DNA of 64,000 nt from Metabacillus niabensis (GCF_020524345.1 NZ_JAIVLH010000016.1:62001-126000), one strand, 5' to 3'; counted from the first letter of the stretch, positions 1-9,798 are shown. The notes: generated from the sequence alone by a model not told the origin. Translations and numbers: made by a program.

Positions 1-107
1 TGTAATCAAGCGTCCGTTGTATACATTTAACATAATCCATAATCCTACACCTGCCTTAAGTACACTATATCAGCATGTAACTCTTTCTTCTTAACATTTT
101 TTGCTAT

Positions 108-136
108 TTTACAATCAATGCTAGAGTGGATAAAAT
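108..136 (+). promoter_or_regulatory. putative sigma-A promoter of manR
   Basis: TTTACA (108-113) and TAAAAT (131-136) are separated by 17 bp, 79 bp upstream of the manR start. This is a plausible vegetative promoter. The rest of 1-214 is AT-rich with no other recognisable element. Confidence 0.4.
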
Positions 137-214
137 ATTAACCTCTTACCAATGATTGAATTAATGAGTGCAATGAGCTACACTACTGTTTGACTACCTG
201 AGAGAGGTGCAGCC

Positions 215-2134
215 ATGAACGATCGACAAAAAGAATTATTAAGAACGTTAGTAGTTCAGAATGGACAAACTTTACATATAGGGGATTTGTCAGAGCAGTT
301 GAGGTGTGCAGAAAAGACCGTTCGTAATGACTTGAACGTAATTGAGGAACTTTTAGCAGAGTATCCTAATGCCTTTTTGAATCGGCAACCGGGGATTGGG
401 ATTACACTTGAAATCGAAGAAACGGGTCGGTCTGAATTGTTTCAAAAGCTATTATCCACTGAGCCGAAAACTCCGGAAGATCGATTCATTGAAATTGCTT
501 ATCATTTATTAGTAAGTAATAAAGCCATTACTTTGCAGGAACTATCGAAGAAGTACTATGTTCCAAAGGCTACGATAAAAAAGGATCTTGACAGCATTGC
601 AAAATGGTTTGAAACCTATCAACTAGAGTTGATTTCCAAACCGAGATTAGGAAATATGGTTCAAGGATCGGAACTACGAAAACGCAGTGCATTGGCCCAT
701 TTATCAGAACTCCTTTCTTCTGTATCAGATACTAAAAATTATGTACTTGAATTGTTTCAGCCTTATGAAATAACGGCCGTGAAAAAAGCATTGAATGAAT
801 TACAACATGAGAATTCGATTGCTTTTACCGATGCTGCAATAGAGAGTTTACTTGTTCATTCACTTATTATGATGAAAAGAACGCGTCAAAAGTCGCCAGT
901 AACAGTTCCGGATAAAGAAAAGGAGGCAGCTTATTCTTCCAAAGAATATTCATATGCCATTCCCTTTTTTGAACAGCTTGAATCTGCTTTCCGAATTAAA
1001 TTTCCTGAAGATGAGCGAATCTATTTTACTTGGCATTTGATTAGTGGAAAAAGAAAAAGTGATGCAATAGAGGACCCATTTATAAAGAATGATTACTTGT
1101 TAAATGTCATTGCTGACTTAACAACAAAACTTAGTACAATTACATTATTTCCATTTAAAAATGATCCGATTTTAAAAAACGGGTTAATCGTGCATGTACA
1201 CTCGGTCATTAACCGCATTAAATATGGTTTTCCTATCACAAACCCACTTTTACCAAACATCAAAAAAATGTACCCATATTTGTTTAATATGGTGTTATTA
1301 GCGTTGAATGAAATTAAGGAAAATCACGAACTGGAAGTTCCCGAGGATGAGGCAGCTTACTTAGTTCTCCATTTCCAGGCATCAATTGAACGGTTAAAAG
1401 AAAAAAGAGAAAAACAGCGAAGAACCTTAATTGTTTGTCATATGGGTGTCGGTATGTCCCATTTATTACAGGCTAAGATTGAACAGCATTACAAAGATAT
1501 GCAAGTTGTTGGGTGTATTGGACAAGCTGAATTAAGCGAATATTTGAAGAAAAATACCGTTGATTTTATCATCTCTACAGTAGAGTTAAAACAGGTTAGT
1601 ATTCCTCATCTTACGATTTCACCTTTGTTGGAAGCAAAGGATAAGGAAAAACTGAATCAGTTTTTAACTGAAATGGAGAAGAAACAGATAATAAGTAATG
1701 AAAAGAAGGTGCTGACACAACTAAGCAGAGGAGATTTAGTTCACATACATGTTGAAAAAGAGCATCCTTTTCAAGTAATCGAAATGTTAGGTAATATATT
1801 ATATGAAAAAGGTTTCGTGACAAAGGAGTTTATTCATAGTGCACTTCTAAGAGAAAGAAAGTCATCAACATCAATCGGTGGATTAATCGCTATTCCACAT
1901 GGAAGTCCAACAATGGTCAATCAATCCGCAGTTGCCATTGCTCTTTTGAAGGAACCAATAAATTGGGGAAACGAACAAGTATCCCTCGTTTTCATGCTGG
2001 CTATATCAACGCAAGATCCGAAATTAAATCGTAAAGCTGTCGGACAAATTGTAGCCTATAGTGAAACCCCGTCATTTATTCATTCATTACTAGAATCAAG
2101 CAGTGTAAAAGAGTTTTTGGAGAAGCTAAAATAA
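215..2134 (+). CDS. manR: mannose operon transcriptional activator ManR (PRD/PTS-regulated)
   Basis: This is a multidomain activator of the BglG/MtlR type, 639 aa, which matches the size of B. subtilis ManR. The N-terminus carries two helix-turn-helix regions (about residues 1-60 and 90-130). Two PRD-like segments follow, then a PTS EIIB-like domain with the motif VCHMGVGMSH (Cys408) and a C-terminal EIIA domain with IAIPHGSP (His562). In the known family these Cys and His residues are phosphorylated by the PTS and set activity according to mannose supply. The gene lies directly before the mannose PTS and isomerase genes on the same strand, the B. subtilis order. A GAGAGGTG ribosome binding site sits 6-7 nt before the ATG. 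Assignment rests on domains plus context. Confidence 0.9.
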   Translation: MNDRQKELLRTLVVQNGQTLHIGDLSEQLRCAEKTVRNDLNVIEELLAEYPNAFLNRQPGIGITLEIEETGRSELFQKLLSTEPKTPEDRFIEIAYHLLVSNKAITLQELSKKYYVPKATIKKDLDSIAKWFETYQLELISKPRLGNMVQGSELRKRSALAHLSELLSSVSDTKNYVLELFQPYEITAVKKALNELQHENSIAFTDAAIESLLVHSLIMMKRTRQKSPVTVPDKEKEAAYSSKEYSYAIPFFEQLESAFRIKFPEDERIYFTWHLISGKRKSDAIEDPFIKNDYLLNVIADLTTKLSTITLFPFKNDPILKNGLIVHVHSVINRIKYGFPITNPLLPNIKKMYPYLFNMVLLALNEIKENHELEVPEDEAAYLVLHFQASIERLKEKREKQRRTLIVCHMGVGMSHLLQAKIEQHYKDMQVVGCIGQAELSEYLKKNTVDFIISTVELKQVSIPHLTISPLLEAKDKEKLNQFLTEMEKKQIISNEKKVLTQLSRGDLVHIHVEKEHPFQVIEMLGNILYEKGFVTKEFIHSALLRERKSSTSIGGLIAIPHGSPTMVNQSAVAIALLKEPINWGNEQVSLVFMLAISTQDPKLNRKAVGQIVAYSETPSFIHSLLESSSVKEFLEKLK

Positions 2135-2148
2135 AGGGGTGCCTGCTT

Positions 2149-2186
2149 AGAACTTCCGGTAATAATTTATTTTTACCGGAAGTTCT
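2149..2186 (+). repeat. perfect 14-bp inverted repeat between manR and manP
   Basis: AGAACTTCCGGTAA (2149-2162) and TTACCGGAAGTTCT (2173-2186) form a strong hairpin with a 10-nt loop, 15 bp after the manR stop. No run of T follows on either strand, so it is not a textbook intrinsic terminator. It may be a weak terminator, an mRNA stabiliser or a protein site. Confidence 0.6.
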
Positions 2187-2223
2187 GGTAAAAACAAAAA
2201 TCAATTCATGACCTAATGACTAG

Positions 2224-2246
2224 TACAATGAATGTAAGCAATTACA
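2224..2246 (+). promoter_or_regulatory. manP -10 region with overlapping cre-like site
   Basis: TACAAT (2224-2229) resembles a -10 element. TGTAAGCAATTACA (2233-2246), a near-palindrome matching the CcpA cre consensus with one central mismatch, follows at the expected transcription start. No good -35 is seen, which fits a promoter needing the activator ManR. Catabolite repression at the start site is inferred. Confidence 0.55.
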
Positions 2247-2271
2247 TCAAAGCTTTAAGGAGGAAAGGTTC

Positions 2272-4191
2272 ATGAAGATCTTAGCTGTCACAGCATGCCC
2301 GGTCGGGATTGCTCACACATATATGGCTGCTGAAAATTTACAAAAAGCAGGCGAGGAATTAGGTGTTGATATTAAAGTAGAGACACAAGGTTCAATTGGG
2401 GTTGAAAATGGATTAACAGAACAGGATATCGCAGAAGCAGATGGCATAATCATCGCTGCAGATAAAGAAGTATCAAAAGATCGGTTTGTTGGAAAGAAAG
2501 TCATCGTTACAGGTGTACAAGATGGAATTCGTAAGCCGAAAGAATTGATCGAAAAAATAAAAAGTGGTGATGTGCCACTATACAGACCTGAGTTGAAATC
2601 AGTAGGTGAAATTAAGCAAAAGAGTAAGCAAAAGGAAAATCCAATCTATAAGCACTTAATGAGCGGTGTATCATATATGGTTCCGTTCATCGTGGTAGGA
2701 GGATTATTAATCGCATTAGCTTTAACTCTTGGTGGTGAGCAAACACCAGGTGGTATTGTTATTCCGGAGGGCTCATTTTGGAAACAAATTGAAACTCTTG
2801 GTGCAACATCCTTCATGTTTATGATTCCGATATTAGCCGGCTTTATTGCAGTAAGTATAGCTGATCGCCCGGGGTTAGTACCAGGTATGATTGGCGGTTA
2901 CATTGCAGCAAACGGAAGCTTTTATGGAAGTGAAGCAGGTGCTGGTTTTATTGGAGGAATTATAGCAGGTTTCTTAGCGGGTTATATTGCTTTGGGTATT
3001 AAAAAAATTAAAGTTCCAAAAGCAGTACTGCCTGTTATGCCAATTATCTTTATTCCAATCGTTTCATCTGTTATCGTAGGCCTTTTATTTATCTTTGTTA
3101 TTGGTGCTCCAGTTGCACAGATTTTTGAAGGGTTAACATCAATGCTTGCTGGTATGCAAGGAGCAAGCTCTATTCTATTGGCAGTCATCCTTGGTGCTAT
3201 GATCGCAGTTGATATGGGTGGACCATTTAACAAAGTAGCTTTCCTATTCGGGTCTGCCATGATCGCTGAAGGAAACTATGAAATTATGGGCCCAATTGCG
3301 GTCGCTATCTGTATTCCGCCGATTGGGATGGGTCTTGCAACATTAATGAATAAGAAAAAATATCTTCCTAACGAGAGGGAAGCTGGTAAAGCATCATTCA
3401 CAATGGGGCTTTTCGGAATTACAGAAGGTGCCATTCCATTCGCCGCACAAGATCCGATTCGTGTTATTCCAAGTATTGTTGCTGGTTCAGTAGTAGGATC
3501 TGTCATCGCTATGCTTGGGAATGTAGGGGGAAAAGTAGCACATGGCGGCCCTATTGTTGCTGTATTAGGTGCTGTGGATCATGTTGTGATGTTCTTTATC
3601 GCAGCAATAGCGGGTGTCCTTGTTACTGCATTTATGGTTAATTTTTTGAAAAAAGATGTAGAAACTGTATCTAATGATAAAATACAAGAGGAAAGTAAAT
3701 CAATTGCTCCTGAACAAGAAGTAGAGCAGGAAATTGAAAAATTAGTTGATATTACGAACGTGGAGTTAATGAATATTAATCTAGCTGGAACAACGCGTGA
3801 TGCTGTTATTGATGAACTAATTGAAAAATTTGATTCGCAAGGTATATTAACTTCTAAGGAAGTGTATAAACAAGCAATTCTAAATCGTGAAGAACAAAGC
3901 TCAACAGGACTTGGTATGAATATTGCTATTCCACATGGTAAGTCAAACGCTGTAAAAAGACCGGCTGTCGCTTTTGGGATAAAGCGTGATGGTGTTGATT
4001 GGAATAGTCTTGACGGTACAGACGCAAAGCTTATATTCATGATCGCTGTGCCAGAGGAAAATGCCGGTGATGCACACTTGAAGATTTTACAAATGCTGTC
4101 TCGCAAGTTAATGGATGAAGATTTTAGAAATCAGCTATTAAATGTATCTTCTAAACAAGAAGCAATGACGGTGTTAGAGGAAGTTCATTAA
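2272..4191 (+). CDS. manP: mannose-specific PTS transporter EIIBCA ManP
   Basis: This fructose/mannitol-class PTS permease imports mannose and phosphorylates it to mannose-6-phosphate. Domain order is EIIB (residues 1-100, phospho-Cys9 in ACPVGIAHTY), a membrane EIIC (about 125-460 with many hydrophobic segments and the GGPFNKVAF motif), a charged linker, and EIIA (about 495-639, phospho-His555 in IAIPHGKS). The length of 639 aa is close to B. subtilis ManP. An AAGGAGG site lies 9 nt before the ATG. It is followed 21 bp later by manA and preceded by manR, so mannose rather than fructose is the likely substrate. Expression probably depends on ManR, with CcpA repression through the nearby cre-like site. 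Confidence 0.92.
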   Translation: MKILAVTACPVGIAHTYMAAENLQKAGEELGVDIKVETQGSIGVENGLTEQDIAEADGIIIAADKEVSKDRFVGKKVIVTGVQDGIRKPKELIEKIKSGDVPLYRPELKSVGEIKQKSKQKENPIYKHLMSGVSYMVPFIVVGGLLIALALTLGGEQTPGGIVIPEGSFWKQIETLGATSFMFMIPILAGFIAVSIADRPGLVPGMIGGYIAANGSFYGSEAGAGFIGGIIAGFLAGYIALGIKKIKVPKAVLPVMPIIFIPIVSSVIVGLLFIFVIGAPVAQIFEGLTSMLAGMQGASSILLAVILGAMIAVDMGGPFNKVAFLFGSAMIAEGNYEIMGPIAVAICIPPIGMGLATLMNKKKYLPNEREAGKASFTMGLFGITEGAIPFAAQDPIRVIPSIVAGSVVGSVIAMLGNVGGKVAHGGPIVAVLGAVDHVVMFFIAAIAGVLVTAFMVNFLKKDVETVSNDKIQEESKSIAPEQEVEQEIEKLVDITNVELMNINLAGTTRDAVIDELIEKFDSQGILTSKEVYKQAILNREEQSSTGLGMNIAIPHGKSNAVKRPAVAFGIKRDGVDWNSLDGTDAKLIFMIAVPEENAGDAHLKILQMLSRKLMDEDFRNQLLNVSSKQEAMTVLEEVH

Positions 4192-4212
4192 GTTTAAATA
4201 GGGGGATACCGA

Positions 4213-5169
4213 ATGTATAAAGAACCGATATTTTTAGAGCCTGTTTTTCAAGAGAGAATCTGGGGTGGACAAAAGCTGCACACTGAATTTGGGTATACAA
4301 TACCTTATGAAAAAACCGGGGAAGCATGGGTCATCTCTGCCCATCCTCATGGTCCAAGTGTTATTAAAAATGGTCTCCTGACAGGAAAAACTCTTGCAGA
4401 TGCTTGGCAGGAACATGGGGAATTATTTAATAAAAGAGCATCTAATAATGAGGAATATCCACTGCTTGTAAAAATATTAGATGCAAATACTGATCTTTCC
4501 GTACAGGTTCATCCAGATGATACATTTGCACGTGAAGTAGAAGGTGTTCCATACGGAAAAACAGAGTGCTGGTATGTGCTAAGTGCAGAAGAAGGTGCTG
4601 AGCTTGTCCTCGGACACCATGCAAAATCAAGAGAAGAACTTGAGAGAATGCTTTCTGATCAAGAATGGGAAACGTTTTTACGTCGTAAAAAAGTAAAAGC
4701 CGGTGACTTTGTTTATGTCCCAAGCGGTACGATTCATGCAATTGGAAAAGGTATCGTTATACTGGAAACACAGCAAAGTTCTGACATTACGTACCGTGTG
4801 TATGATTATGATCGTACTGATTCAAGTGGTCAAAAGCGACAGCTGCATTTGGATCGTTCGATAGAAGTAACAACTGTCCCACATCAAGATGTGAAAACAG
4901 AACAAAATGAGGCCAAGGTGGGCGGTTTAACAACAAAGACATTAACCGAATCAGATTATTTCAACGTATACCATTGGCAATTAAATGGAGAAGCATCCAT
5001 GATACTCGATCAAGACTTTTTACAGGTCAGTGTGACAGAAGGAAAAGGTACCATCACAATTGATGAAAATGTTTTCTCAATGGAAAAAGGCAGTCATTTT
5101 ATTCTTCCACATGGAATTGGTGAATATAAACTTTCAGGTGAAGCTGAGTTCATCGTATCACATATATAA
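4213..5169 (+). CDS. manA: mannose-6-phosphate isomerase, class I
   Basis: The enzyme converts mannose-6-phosphate to fructose-6-phosphate, feeding ManP product into glycolysis in the cytosol. The 318-aa protein has the short Bacillus-type PMI architecture. The zinc-binding region reads QVHPDDTFA (about residue 96), then GKTECWYVL, and the second part of the site is near IHAIGKGIVILETQQSSD, followed by TYRVYDYDR. GGGGG precedes the ATG, and only 21 bp separate it from manP, so the two are co-transcribed. In B. subtilis yjdF follows; here a terminator and an opposite-strand nuclease follow instead. Confidence 0.92.
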   Translation: MYKEPIFLEPVFQERIWGGQKLHTEFGYTIPYEKTGEAWVISAHPHGPSVIKNGLLTGKTLADAWQEHGELFNKRASNNEEYPLLVKILDANTDLSVQVHPDDTFAREVEGVPYGKTECWYVLSAEEGAELVLGHHAKSREELERMLSDQEWETFLRRKKVKAGDFVYVPSGTIHAIGKGIVILETQQSSDITYRVYDYDRTDSSGQKRQLHLDRSIEVTTVPHQDVKTEQNEAKVGGLTTKTLTESDYFNVYHWQLNGEASMILDQDFLQVSVTEGKGTITIDENVFSMEKGSHFILPHGIGEYKLSGEAEFIVSHI

Positions 5170-5200
5170 TATTCACATTTAGGAAGAGATTCAATTAAAG

Positions 5201-5243
5201 ACAAGTGAGGAAAAACAATTCGTATTTCTTCACTTGTTTTTTT
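5201..5243 (+). terminator. terminator of manP-manA
   Basis: ACAAGTGAGGAAA (5201-5213) pairs with TTTCTTCACTTGT (5225-5237), followed by an unbroken T run. This is a classic rho-independent terminator. Confidence 0.85.
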
Positions 5244-5249
5244 GAAAAG

Positions 5250-5276
5250 GGAAAAGGCCACAGTTGTGACCTTTAT
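5250..5276 (-). terminator. terminator of the nuclease gene
   Basis: On the minus strand AAAGGTCAC and GTGGCCTTT form a hairpin followed by TTCCC and TTTT. It lies 25 bp beyond the nuclease stop and back-to-back with the manA terminator. Confidence 0.55.
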
Positions 5277-5300
5277 TTCAAAGTTATTTAAGAAAGTATG

Positions 5301-6437
5301 TTACCAAATCGCTTCTACCCATTCTGGATGGTCTATAAATGGATTGCGATTATGCTGATAATCCTGATAAATGACTTCATTGCGGTTTCGTTCAAAATCA
5401 TCAACAGGATCTTCTTTGTGCCATTGTAACAATGTTGATAGCTTTCCATGTAATGGAGCAGAGCCATTATTTACTTTCTCAGTAACCTCCAGATCTAGCT
5501 CCCCATTGTCTCCTTCATAACGCACAGCCATATAGAAAATCATCCTGGCGACATCGCCTTTTACTTCATCACGTGGTTCCCATGAATCACTATCAGCATA
5601 CGTGTCAGGTGCTTTATTTTGTGCAGTGCCGCCATTATCAAAATCTTTATTGCCTCTTGAACTATTAACCGTGACATCTGTAGGTCGCAAATGGTGAAGA
5701 TCTGTTCCTGCCCCCATAGACGTTCCAAAGTCACCATGTGATTTTGCCCAAACATGTTCACGGTTCCATGAGTCAATGGATGACCCATTAGATGTTTTAC
5801 TTTGAGAGCGGCCCGTATATAGGAGAATAACATTATTCTGATTAGTAGGATCTTCATCTGTGTTTCTTAGTGCTCCCCATACATTTGAATAGGAAATTTT
5901 AGTATGATCATCAATGATGTTATGTAAGGCGGTTTTTAAGCTGGTACCTGTCTTACCAAGCGCATTTTCATAGTAGTCACCTAATGTGTCTTCTGGTGTA
6001 TCATCTGGAGTATCGTTTGAGCCTACGATTGCCATTTGCGATGTGTTTTTCAATCCTGGATGTGAGTAATAGGCTGTTAATTGACCTGTCACTTTTAGTT
6101 TCTCTCCCATTAGATCCGGGTTTGTTTTTAATCCGAATTGTGAACGAAATTGAGAAGAAATCTGAACATATAGCATTTTTGAAGAATCTGTTTCACTACT
6201 ACTATCTGCTATAGCTAAAGCATAATCATCAGGAAAGTTACTTTTTACAACTGTTGATGAAGAAATTGGTTTTCCTACCACATATCCTTCAACTGTTTGT
6301 ACAGAATTATTCTGTGTCTGAATAGCTTGTGAAACTGTTAAAGTACTAGCTGCTCTTAAAGTCTCAAATGAAAAAAGCGATGTAAATAAAACCAAAGCAA
6401 TGACAATAAGATAACGAAACTTCTTTACATTTCTCAT
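5301..6437 (-). CDS. secreted endonuclease I-family nuclease with OB-fold domain
   Basis: The 378-aa protein starts with a Sec signal peptide (MRNVKKF, then a hydrophobic stretch ending near LRAAS at residue 31). Residues about 40-140 resemble the OB-fold domain of the YhcR type (VQTVEGYVVG, then KLKVTGQLTAYY). A Thr/Asp linker leads into an endonuclease I / Bsn-like domain from about residue 153, with NREHVWAKSHG (225-235) and DLHHLRPTD (246-254). These hold the catalytic His and metal ligands known in the family. It probably degrades extracellular RNA or DNA for nutrient use. No sortase motif is visible, so it is likely released. It is a single gene with a good AGGAGG site. Confidence 0.85.
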   Translation of the reverse strand: MRNVKKFRYLIVIALVLFTSLFSFETLRAASTLTVSQAIQTQNNSVQTVEGYVVGKPISSSTVVKSNFPDDYALAIADSSSETDSSKMLYVQISSQFRSQFGLKTNPDLMGEKLKVTGQLTAYYSHPGLKNTSQMAIVGSNDTPDDTPEDTLGDYYENALGKTGTSLKTALHNIIDDHTKISYSNVWGALRNTDEDPTNQNNVILLYTGRSQSKTSNGSSIDSWNREHVWAKSHGDFGTSMGAGTDLHHLRPTDVTVNSSRGNKDFDNGGTAQNKAPDTYADSDSWEPRDEVKGDVARMIFYMAVRYEGDNGELDLEVTEKVNNGSAPLHGKLSTLLQWHKEDPVDDFERNRNEVIYQDYQHNRNPFIDHPEWVEAIW

Positions 6438-6681
6438 GCAAAATACCTCCTAATTCATATTATTTTGATACGAAAACAACGTATCACCGTAGTGTAAAGG
6501 GAGTTTATTTATATTGTAAAAAAATCATTTACAATTAAGAAACAGGAGGAAATACATATTTTATAAGGTGTAAATGTAAATTTTATGTGTACCCAAATTC
6601 TTAGAAGGGAGACATATTTACTAGAGTAAATGATGTTTAAAAATCAAAAATAAATGGAAAATAAAGAAAGGAGGGATGACG

Positions 6682-8013
6682 ATGAAAGTAGTTATTATTG
6701 GTGGGGATGCTGCTGGCATGAGTGCAGCCATGCAAATTGTACGAAACAGCTCCGGGCATGAGATTACGGTTTTAGAAAAGGGTGGTGTCTATTCGTACGG
6801 GCAATGTGGTCTACCTTATGTCATTAGCGGGAAAATTGAGTCAACAGATAAGTTAATCGCCAGGACACAGTCAACGTTTAAAGAAAAATACGGCATTGAT
6901 GCGCGAATTTTTCATGAAGTAGAAGCGGTAGACGTTGAAAATAAAATGGTAAAGGGATTAAATCATAGTAGTGGTGAGACATTTGGTTTACCGTATGACC
7001 GTCTTCTCATTGCAACTGGTGTCAGTTCTGTTGTACCAAATTGGGAAGGGGTCAATCTTCCAGGGGTTTTCACTTTAAAAACAATTCCTGATGCTAAGGC
7101 CATTATGAATTATCTTGAGAAGGAAATAAAAAATGTAACGGTGATTGGCGGAGGCTACATCGGCCTTGAAATGGCTGAAAGCTTTGCAGCGCTTGGGAAA
7201 AGGGTAACAATCATTGAACGGAATGAACAATTAGCCAAAATATTTGATAAAGAAATGGCAGAACTTATTCATGAAGAAGCAGTGAAGCAAAACATTGAGT
7301 TAAAATTGGGTGAATCTGTTGAAGCGTTCGGCGGTAATGAACATGTTGAATTTGTAAAAACCGATAAAGGAAAGTATGAAACAGACTTAGTGTTAGTCGC
7401 TGTCGGTGTAAAACCTAATACTGCATTTTTGGAAGGTACTGGCATTCAAACAAGTGTAAATGGAGCAATTGAAGTAAATGCTTATATGCAGACAAGTATT
7501 AAAGATGTTTATGCTGCAGGAGATTGTGCAACACAATATCATCGGGTAAAAGAAAAAAATGATCATATTCCATTAGGAACACATGCGAATAAACAAGGGC
7601 AAATAGCAGGGGTGAACATTGTAAATATACCTAAATCATTTAAAGGTGTAGTAGGTACGTCAATCATAAAATTTTTCGGATTAACTTTAGGAAGAACAGG
7701 GATATCTGAAACAGAGGCAAACATGCTGCATATTCCATGTAGCTCTATAAGGATTACGTCAAGGGATATCGCTGGATACTATCCTGATGATAAAAAGATG
7801 AACTTGAAGCTTGTCTATCATAAAGAAACATATAAAGTTCTCGGCGGGCAAATTATCGGGGAAAATGGGGTCGATAAACGAATTGATGTATTGTCAACTG
7901 CGATATTCCATTCGATGACAACTGATGAACTGCTTGATTTAGATCTTGCGTACGCTCCACCGTATAATGGTGTATGGGATCCTATTCAGCAGGCGGCTAG
8001 AAGAGTGAAGTAA
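6682..8013 (+). CDS. CoA-disulfide reductase-like FAD/NAD(P) oxidoreductase
   Basis: This pyridine nucleotide-disulfide oxidoreductase of the single-cysteine class carries an N-terminal FAD motif [13 protein letters not shown] and redox Cys42 in [11 protein letters not shown]. It also has a NAD(P)H-binding Rossmann motif [12 protein letters not shown] (about 149), VYAAGDCA for FAD, and a C-terminal dimerisation domain. CoA-disulfide reductases, NADH oxidases and polysulfide reductases share this pattern, so the exact substrate is uncertain. The length (443 aa) is typical. The ATG at 6682 is chosen because AAAGGAGGG (6667-6675) abuts the alternative ATG at 6676 but is well spaced from 6682. 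No rhodanese domain is fused. It stands alone between convergent neighbours. Confidence 0.8.
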   Translation: MKVVIIGGDAAGMSAAMQIVRNSSGHEITVLEKGGVYSYGQCGLPYVISGKIESTDKLIARTQSTFKEKYGIDARIFHEVEAVDVENKMVKGLNHSSGETFGLPYDRLLIATGVSSVVPNWEGVNLPGVFTLKTIPDAKAIMNYLEKEIKNVTVIGGGYIGLEMAESFAALGKRVTIIERNEQLAKIFDKEMAELIHEEAVKQNIELKLGESVEAFGGNEHVEFVKTDKGKYETDLVLVAVGVKPNTAFLEGTGIQTSVNGAIEVNAYMQTSIKDVYAAGDCATQYHRVKEKNDHIPLGTHANKQGQIAGVNIVNIPKSFKGVVGTSIIKFFGLTLGRTGISETEANMLHIPCSSIRITSRDIAGYYPDDKKMNLKLVYHKETYKVLGGQIIGENGVDKRIDVLSTAIFHSMTTDELLDLDLAYAPPYNGVWDPIQQAARRVK

Positions 8014-8074
8014 CATTAATCTATATGATAATATGTTTAGTTGCTACGAAAAGAAAACAAAGAATTTGGAACTT

Positions 8075-8114
8075 AAAAAAGCAACAAAGCTCTCTTAAAG
8101 AAATGCTTTGTTGC
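8075..8114 (-). terminator. terminator of the GntR-family gene
   Basis: GCAACAAAGC (8081-8090) and GCTTTGTTGC (8105-8114) form a 10-bp stem. On the minus strand it is followed by TTTTTT (8075-8080), so it terminates the minus-strand regulator. On the plus strand the T run is missing. Confidence 0.75.
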
Positions 8115-8164
8115 CTATACTATGTACACTCATTTATTGTGCTTGCATTTCGTATGAAAGAGAA

Positions 8165-8812
8165 TTACAATGCGTTGGTATTAATGATACTTTTTCTCCA
8201 TTTTGTTAAATATTCTTTACCTATCTGCTTAGCTTTAGAATAATCTTCCGAACTAATCGCTTCGTAAATTAATTTGTTTATTTGATTTGCAGAATAATGC
8301 TTTTGATTAGGAGTTAATTTCCAATTAACAACAGCCATTCGTACAAATTTATCTTTCAACCCATCCATGAATTCTAACATTATTTTATTATTTGTAGACG
8401 AAACCATACAACGAGTAAAAAGGATTGAATTTTGAACATAGTGAATATAATCTTTATTCTTTTCCGCTTCAATTTGGAGATCTAGATACATTTTTAATTC
8501 TTCAAGATTGAAACTGTCTCTCTTCGCTATAATTTCATCTACAGAGAATTCCTGCAAAAAAAAGATAACTTGTGCTATATCTAACATTTCTTTCATTGAA
8601 AGCTCTTTAACTATGATTCCGCGGTTTTTAATAGATGAGACATATCCCTCTGATTCCAAGCGGGAGATGGCAACTCTAATAGGAGTTCGGCTCATATTCA
8701 GTTCTTTTGCTAACCCATTTTCCGATAGAAAAAGTCCTGGCATATAAGTTGCATTAATTAAATTCTCACGGATTTTTGCATAGGCTATGTCAACCAGTGA
8801 ATGTTGGGTCAT
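8165..8812 (-). CDS. GntR-family transcriptional regulator (FCD subfamily)
   Basis: The N-terminal winged helix has LVDIAYAKIRENLINATYMPG and the typical LAKELNMSRTPIRVAISRLESEG (about residues 30-55). A helical C-terminal effector domain of FadR/FCD type follows; the total is 215 aa. The start at the ATG at 8812 is preferred over an upstream TTG because AAAGGA lies 9 nt before it. It is on the same strand as, and 221 bp downstream of, the phosphonate-type transporter operon, with a terminator between. A regulatory link to that operon is possible but unproven. PhnF regulators of phosphonate genes belong to a different GntR subfamily (HutC/UTRA). Confidence 0.82.
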   Translation of the reverse strand: MTQHSLVDIAYAKIRENLINATYMPGLFLSENGLAKELNMSRTPIRVAISRLESEGYVSSIKNRGIIVKELSMKEMLDIAQVIFFLQEFSVDEIIAKRDSFNLEELKMYLDLQIEAEKNKDYIHYVQNSILFTRCMVSSTNNKIMLEFMDGLKDKFVRMAVVNWKLTPNQKHYSANQINKLIYEAISSEDYSKAKQIGKEYLTKWRKSIINTNAL

Positions 8813-8986
8813 TTTTACAATTCCTTTCAAACTGAATTACAAACTAATTCTATATAATTCTATCATCCTCCGCAAGACTATTTGAGGCTACTTACATCTA
8901 TAAAGGGAAAAAAGCCAATCGAACCTATCCAATTCACTAATCGTTGTTTTTTATAAATGAAATGTTGAAACCATCATGACAGTTTA

Positions 8987-9020
8987 AAAGAAAAAAGAAG
9001 CGCACTAACACTTCTTTTAA
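8987..9020 (-). terminator. terminator of the phn-phosphatase operon
   Basis: On the minus strand AAAAGAAG and CTTCTTTT form a stem with a 10-nt loop, followed by TTC and TTTT, 14 bp after the phosphatase stop. Confidence 0.6.
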
Positions 9021-9033
9021 CTGCTGAACATCT

Positions 9034-9780
9034 TTATAGTGCAACAGGTTCGCCAAGACCAATAAGCCGTTCTTTTACCCGATCAATGACAGCTTGCTCC
9101 ACACCTTTTGCCATTAAATATTGATCAACACTTTGATAGGTATGAATGATATAATCATAAACTTTTATAATATAGTCACGATTTGAATACATGTACTCCT
9201 TTGAAATATTTTTATACTGATTTTCGATTTGTTGAATAGACTCCAAGTTTGTGTAGGTTACTTCATAATTAGAGACAATATCTTTCTTTTCCACTCCTAC
9301 TAAGCCTAAAAGCAGCATAGCTAAGACCCCAGTACGATCTTTTCCGGCTGCACAATGAAAGACGATGCATCCTTCTTCAGCCTGATCAATCACATCAAAA
9401 ATTCTCTTCACTTGATCGTTTTTTTGTTCTAACAAATCAATGTAGAAATCTCCCATGGTAACATCAAACGTGGTTAGTGTAATATCTGAAACTCTCTGGG
9501 TAATAAACGATATGTTATGATATTGGCAGAAATCCTCATCTGCAAGTGGATTTTTATGAGTCTCAATTTCATCTTCACCACGCAGATCAATGACGGTTTT
9601 TACCCCGTATTCTTTTAAAAAGAAAATGTCCTCTTGAGTAAGCTTACTCATATCACCTGATCTTAAAAAGGAATGCCACTTTGTTTGTTCTCCAACTTGT
9701 GTGCTGTAGCCACCTAATTCCCGGCAATTTTCTAAGCTATCAATGGGTAAGCGAACCCAATTTAATTTTGCATTTTTCAT
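9034..9780 (-). CDS. tyrosine-protein phosphatase-like (Y_phosphatase3 / DSP) enzyme
   Basis: The 248-aa cytosolic protein contains the Cys-phosphatase loop HCAAGKDRTG (nucleophile Cys143, Arg149), and its N-terminus has NCRELGGY and SFLRSGDMSKLT. It also has an IDLRGEDE segment containing a candidate general acid. This is the atypical bacterial tyrosine phosphatase group that includes enzymes acting on phosphotyrosine, phosphoinositides or small organic phosphates. It is the last gene of the phnD-phnC-phnE-phnE operon, 18 bp after the second permease. That suggests, by inference, that it dephosphorylates something imported by the transporter rather than a signalling protein. GGGGG precedes the ATG. 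Confidence 0.82.
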   Translation of the reverse strand: MKNAKLNWVRLPIDSLENCRELGGYSTQVGEQTKWHSFLRSGDMSKLTQEDIFFLKEYGVKTVIDLRGEDEIETHKNPLADEDFCQYHNISFITQRVSDITLTTFDVTMGDFYIDLLEQKNDQVKRIFDVIDQAEEGCIVFHCAAGKDRTGVLAMLLLGLVGVEKKDIVSNYEVTYTNLESIQQIENQYKNISKEYMYSNRDYIIKVYDYIIHTYQSVDQYLMAKGVEQAVIDRVKERLIGLGEPVAL

Positions 9781-9798
9781 AGTAGTATCCCCCTATAA

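Noticed and set aside
2982-4106. Long open frames opposite manP
   Set aside because: Composition is that of antisense of a membrane gene, with no ribosome binding site and no recognisable domain.
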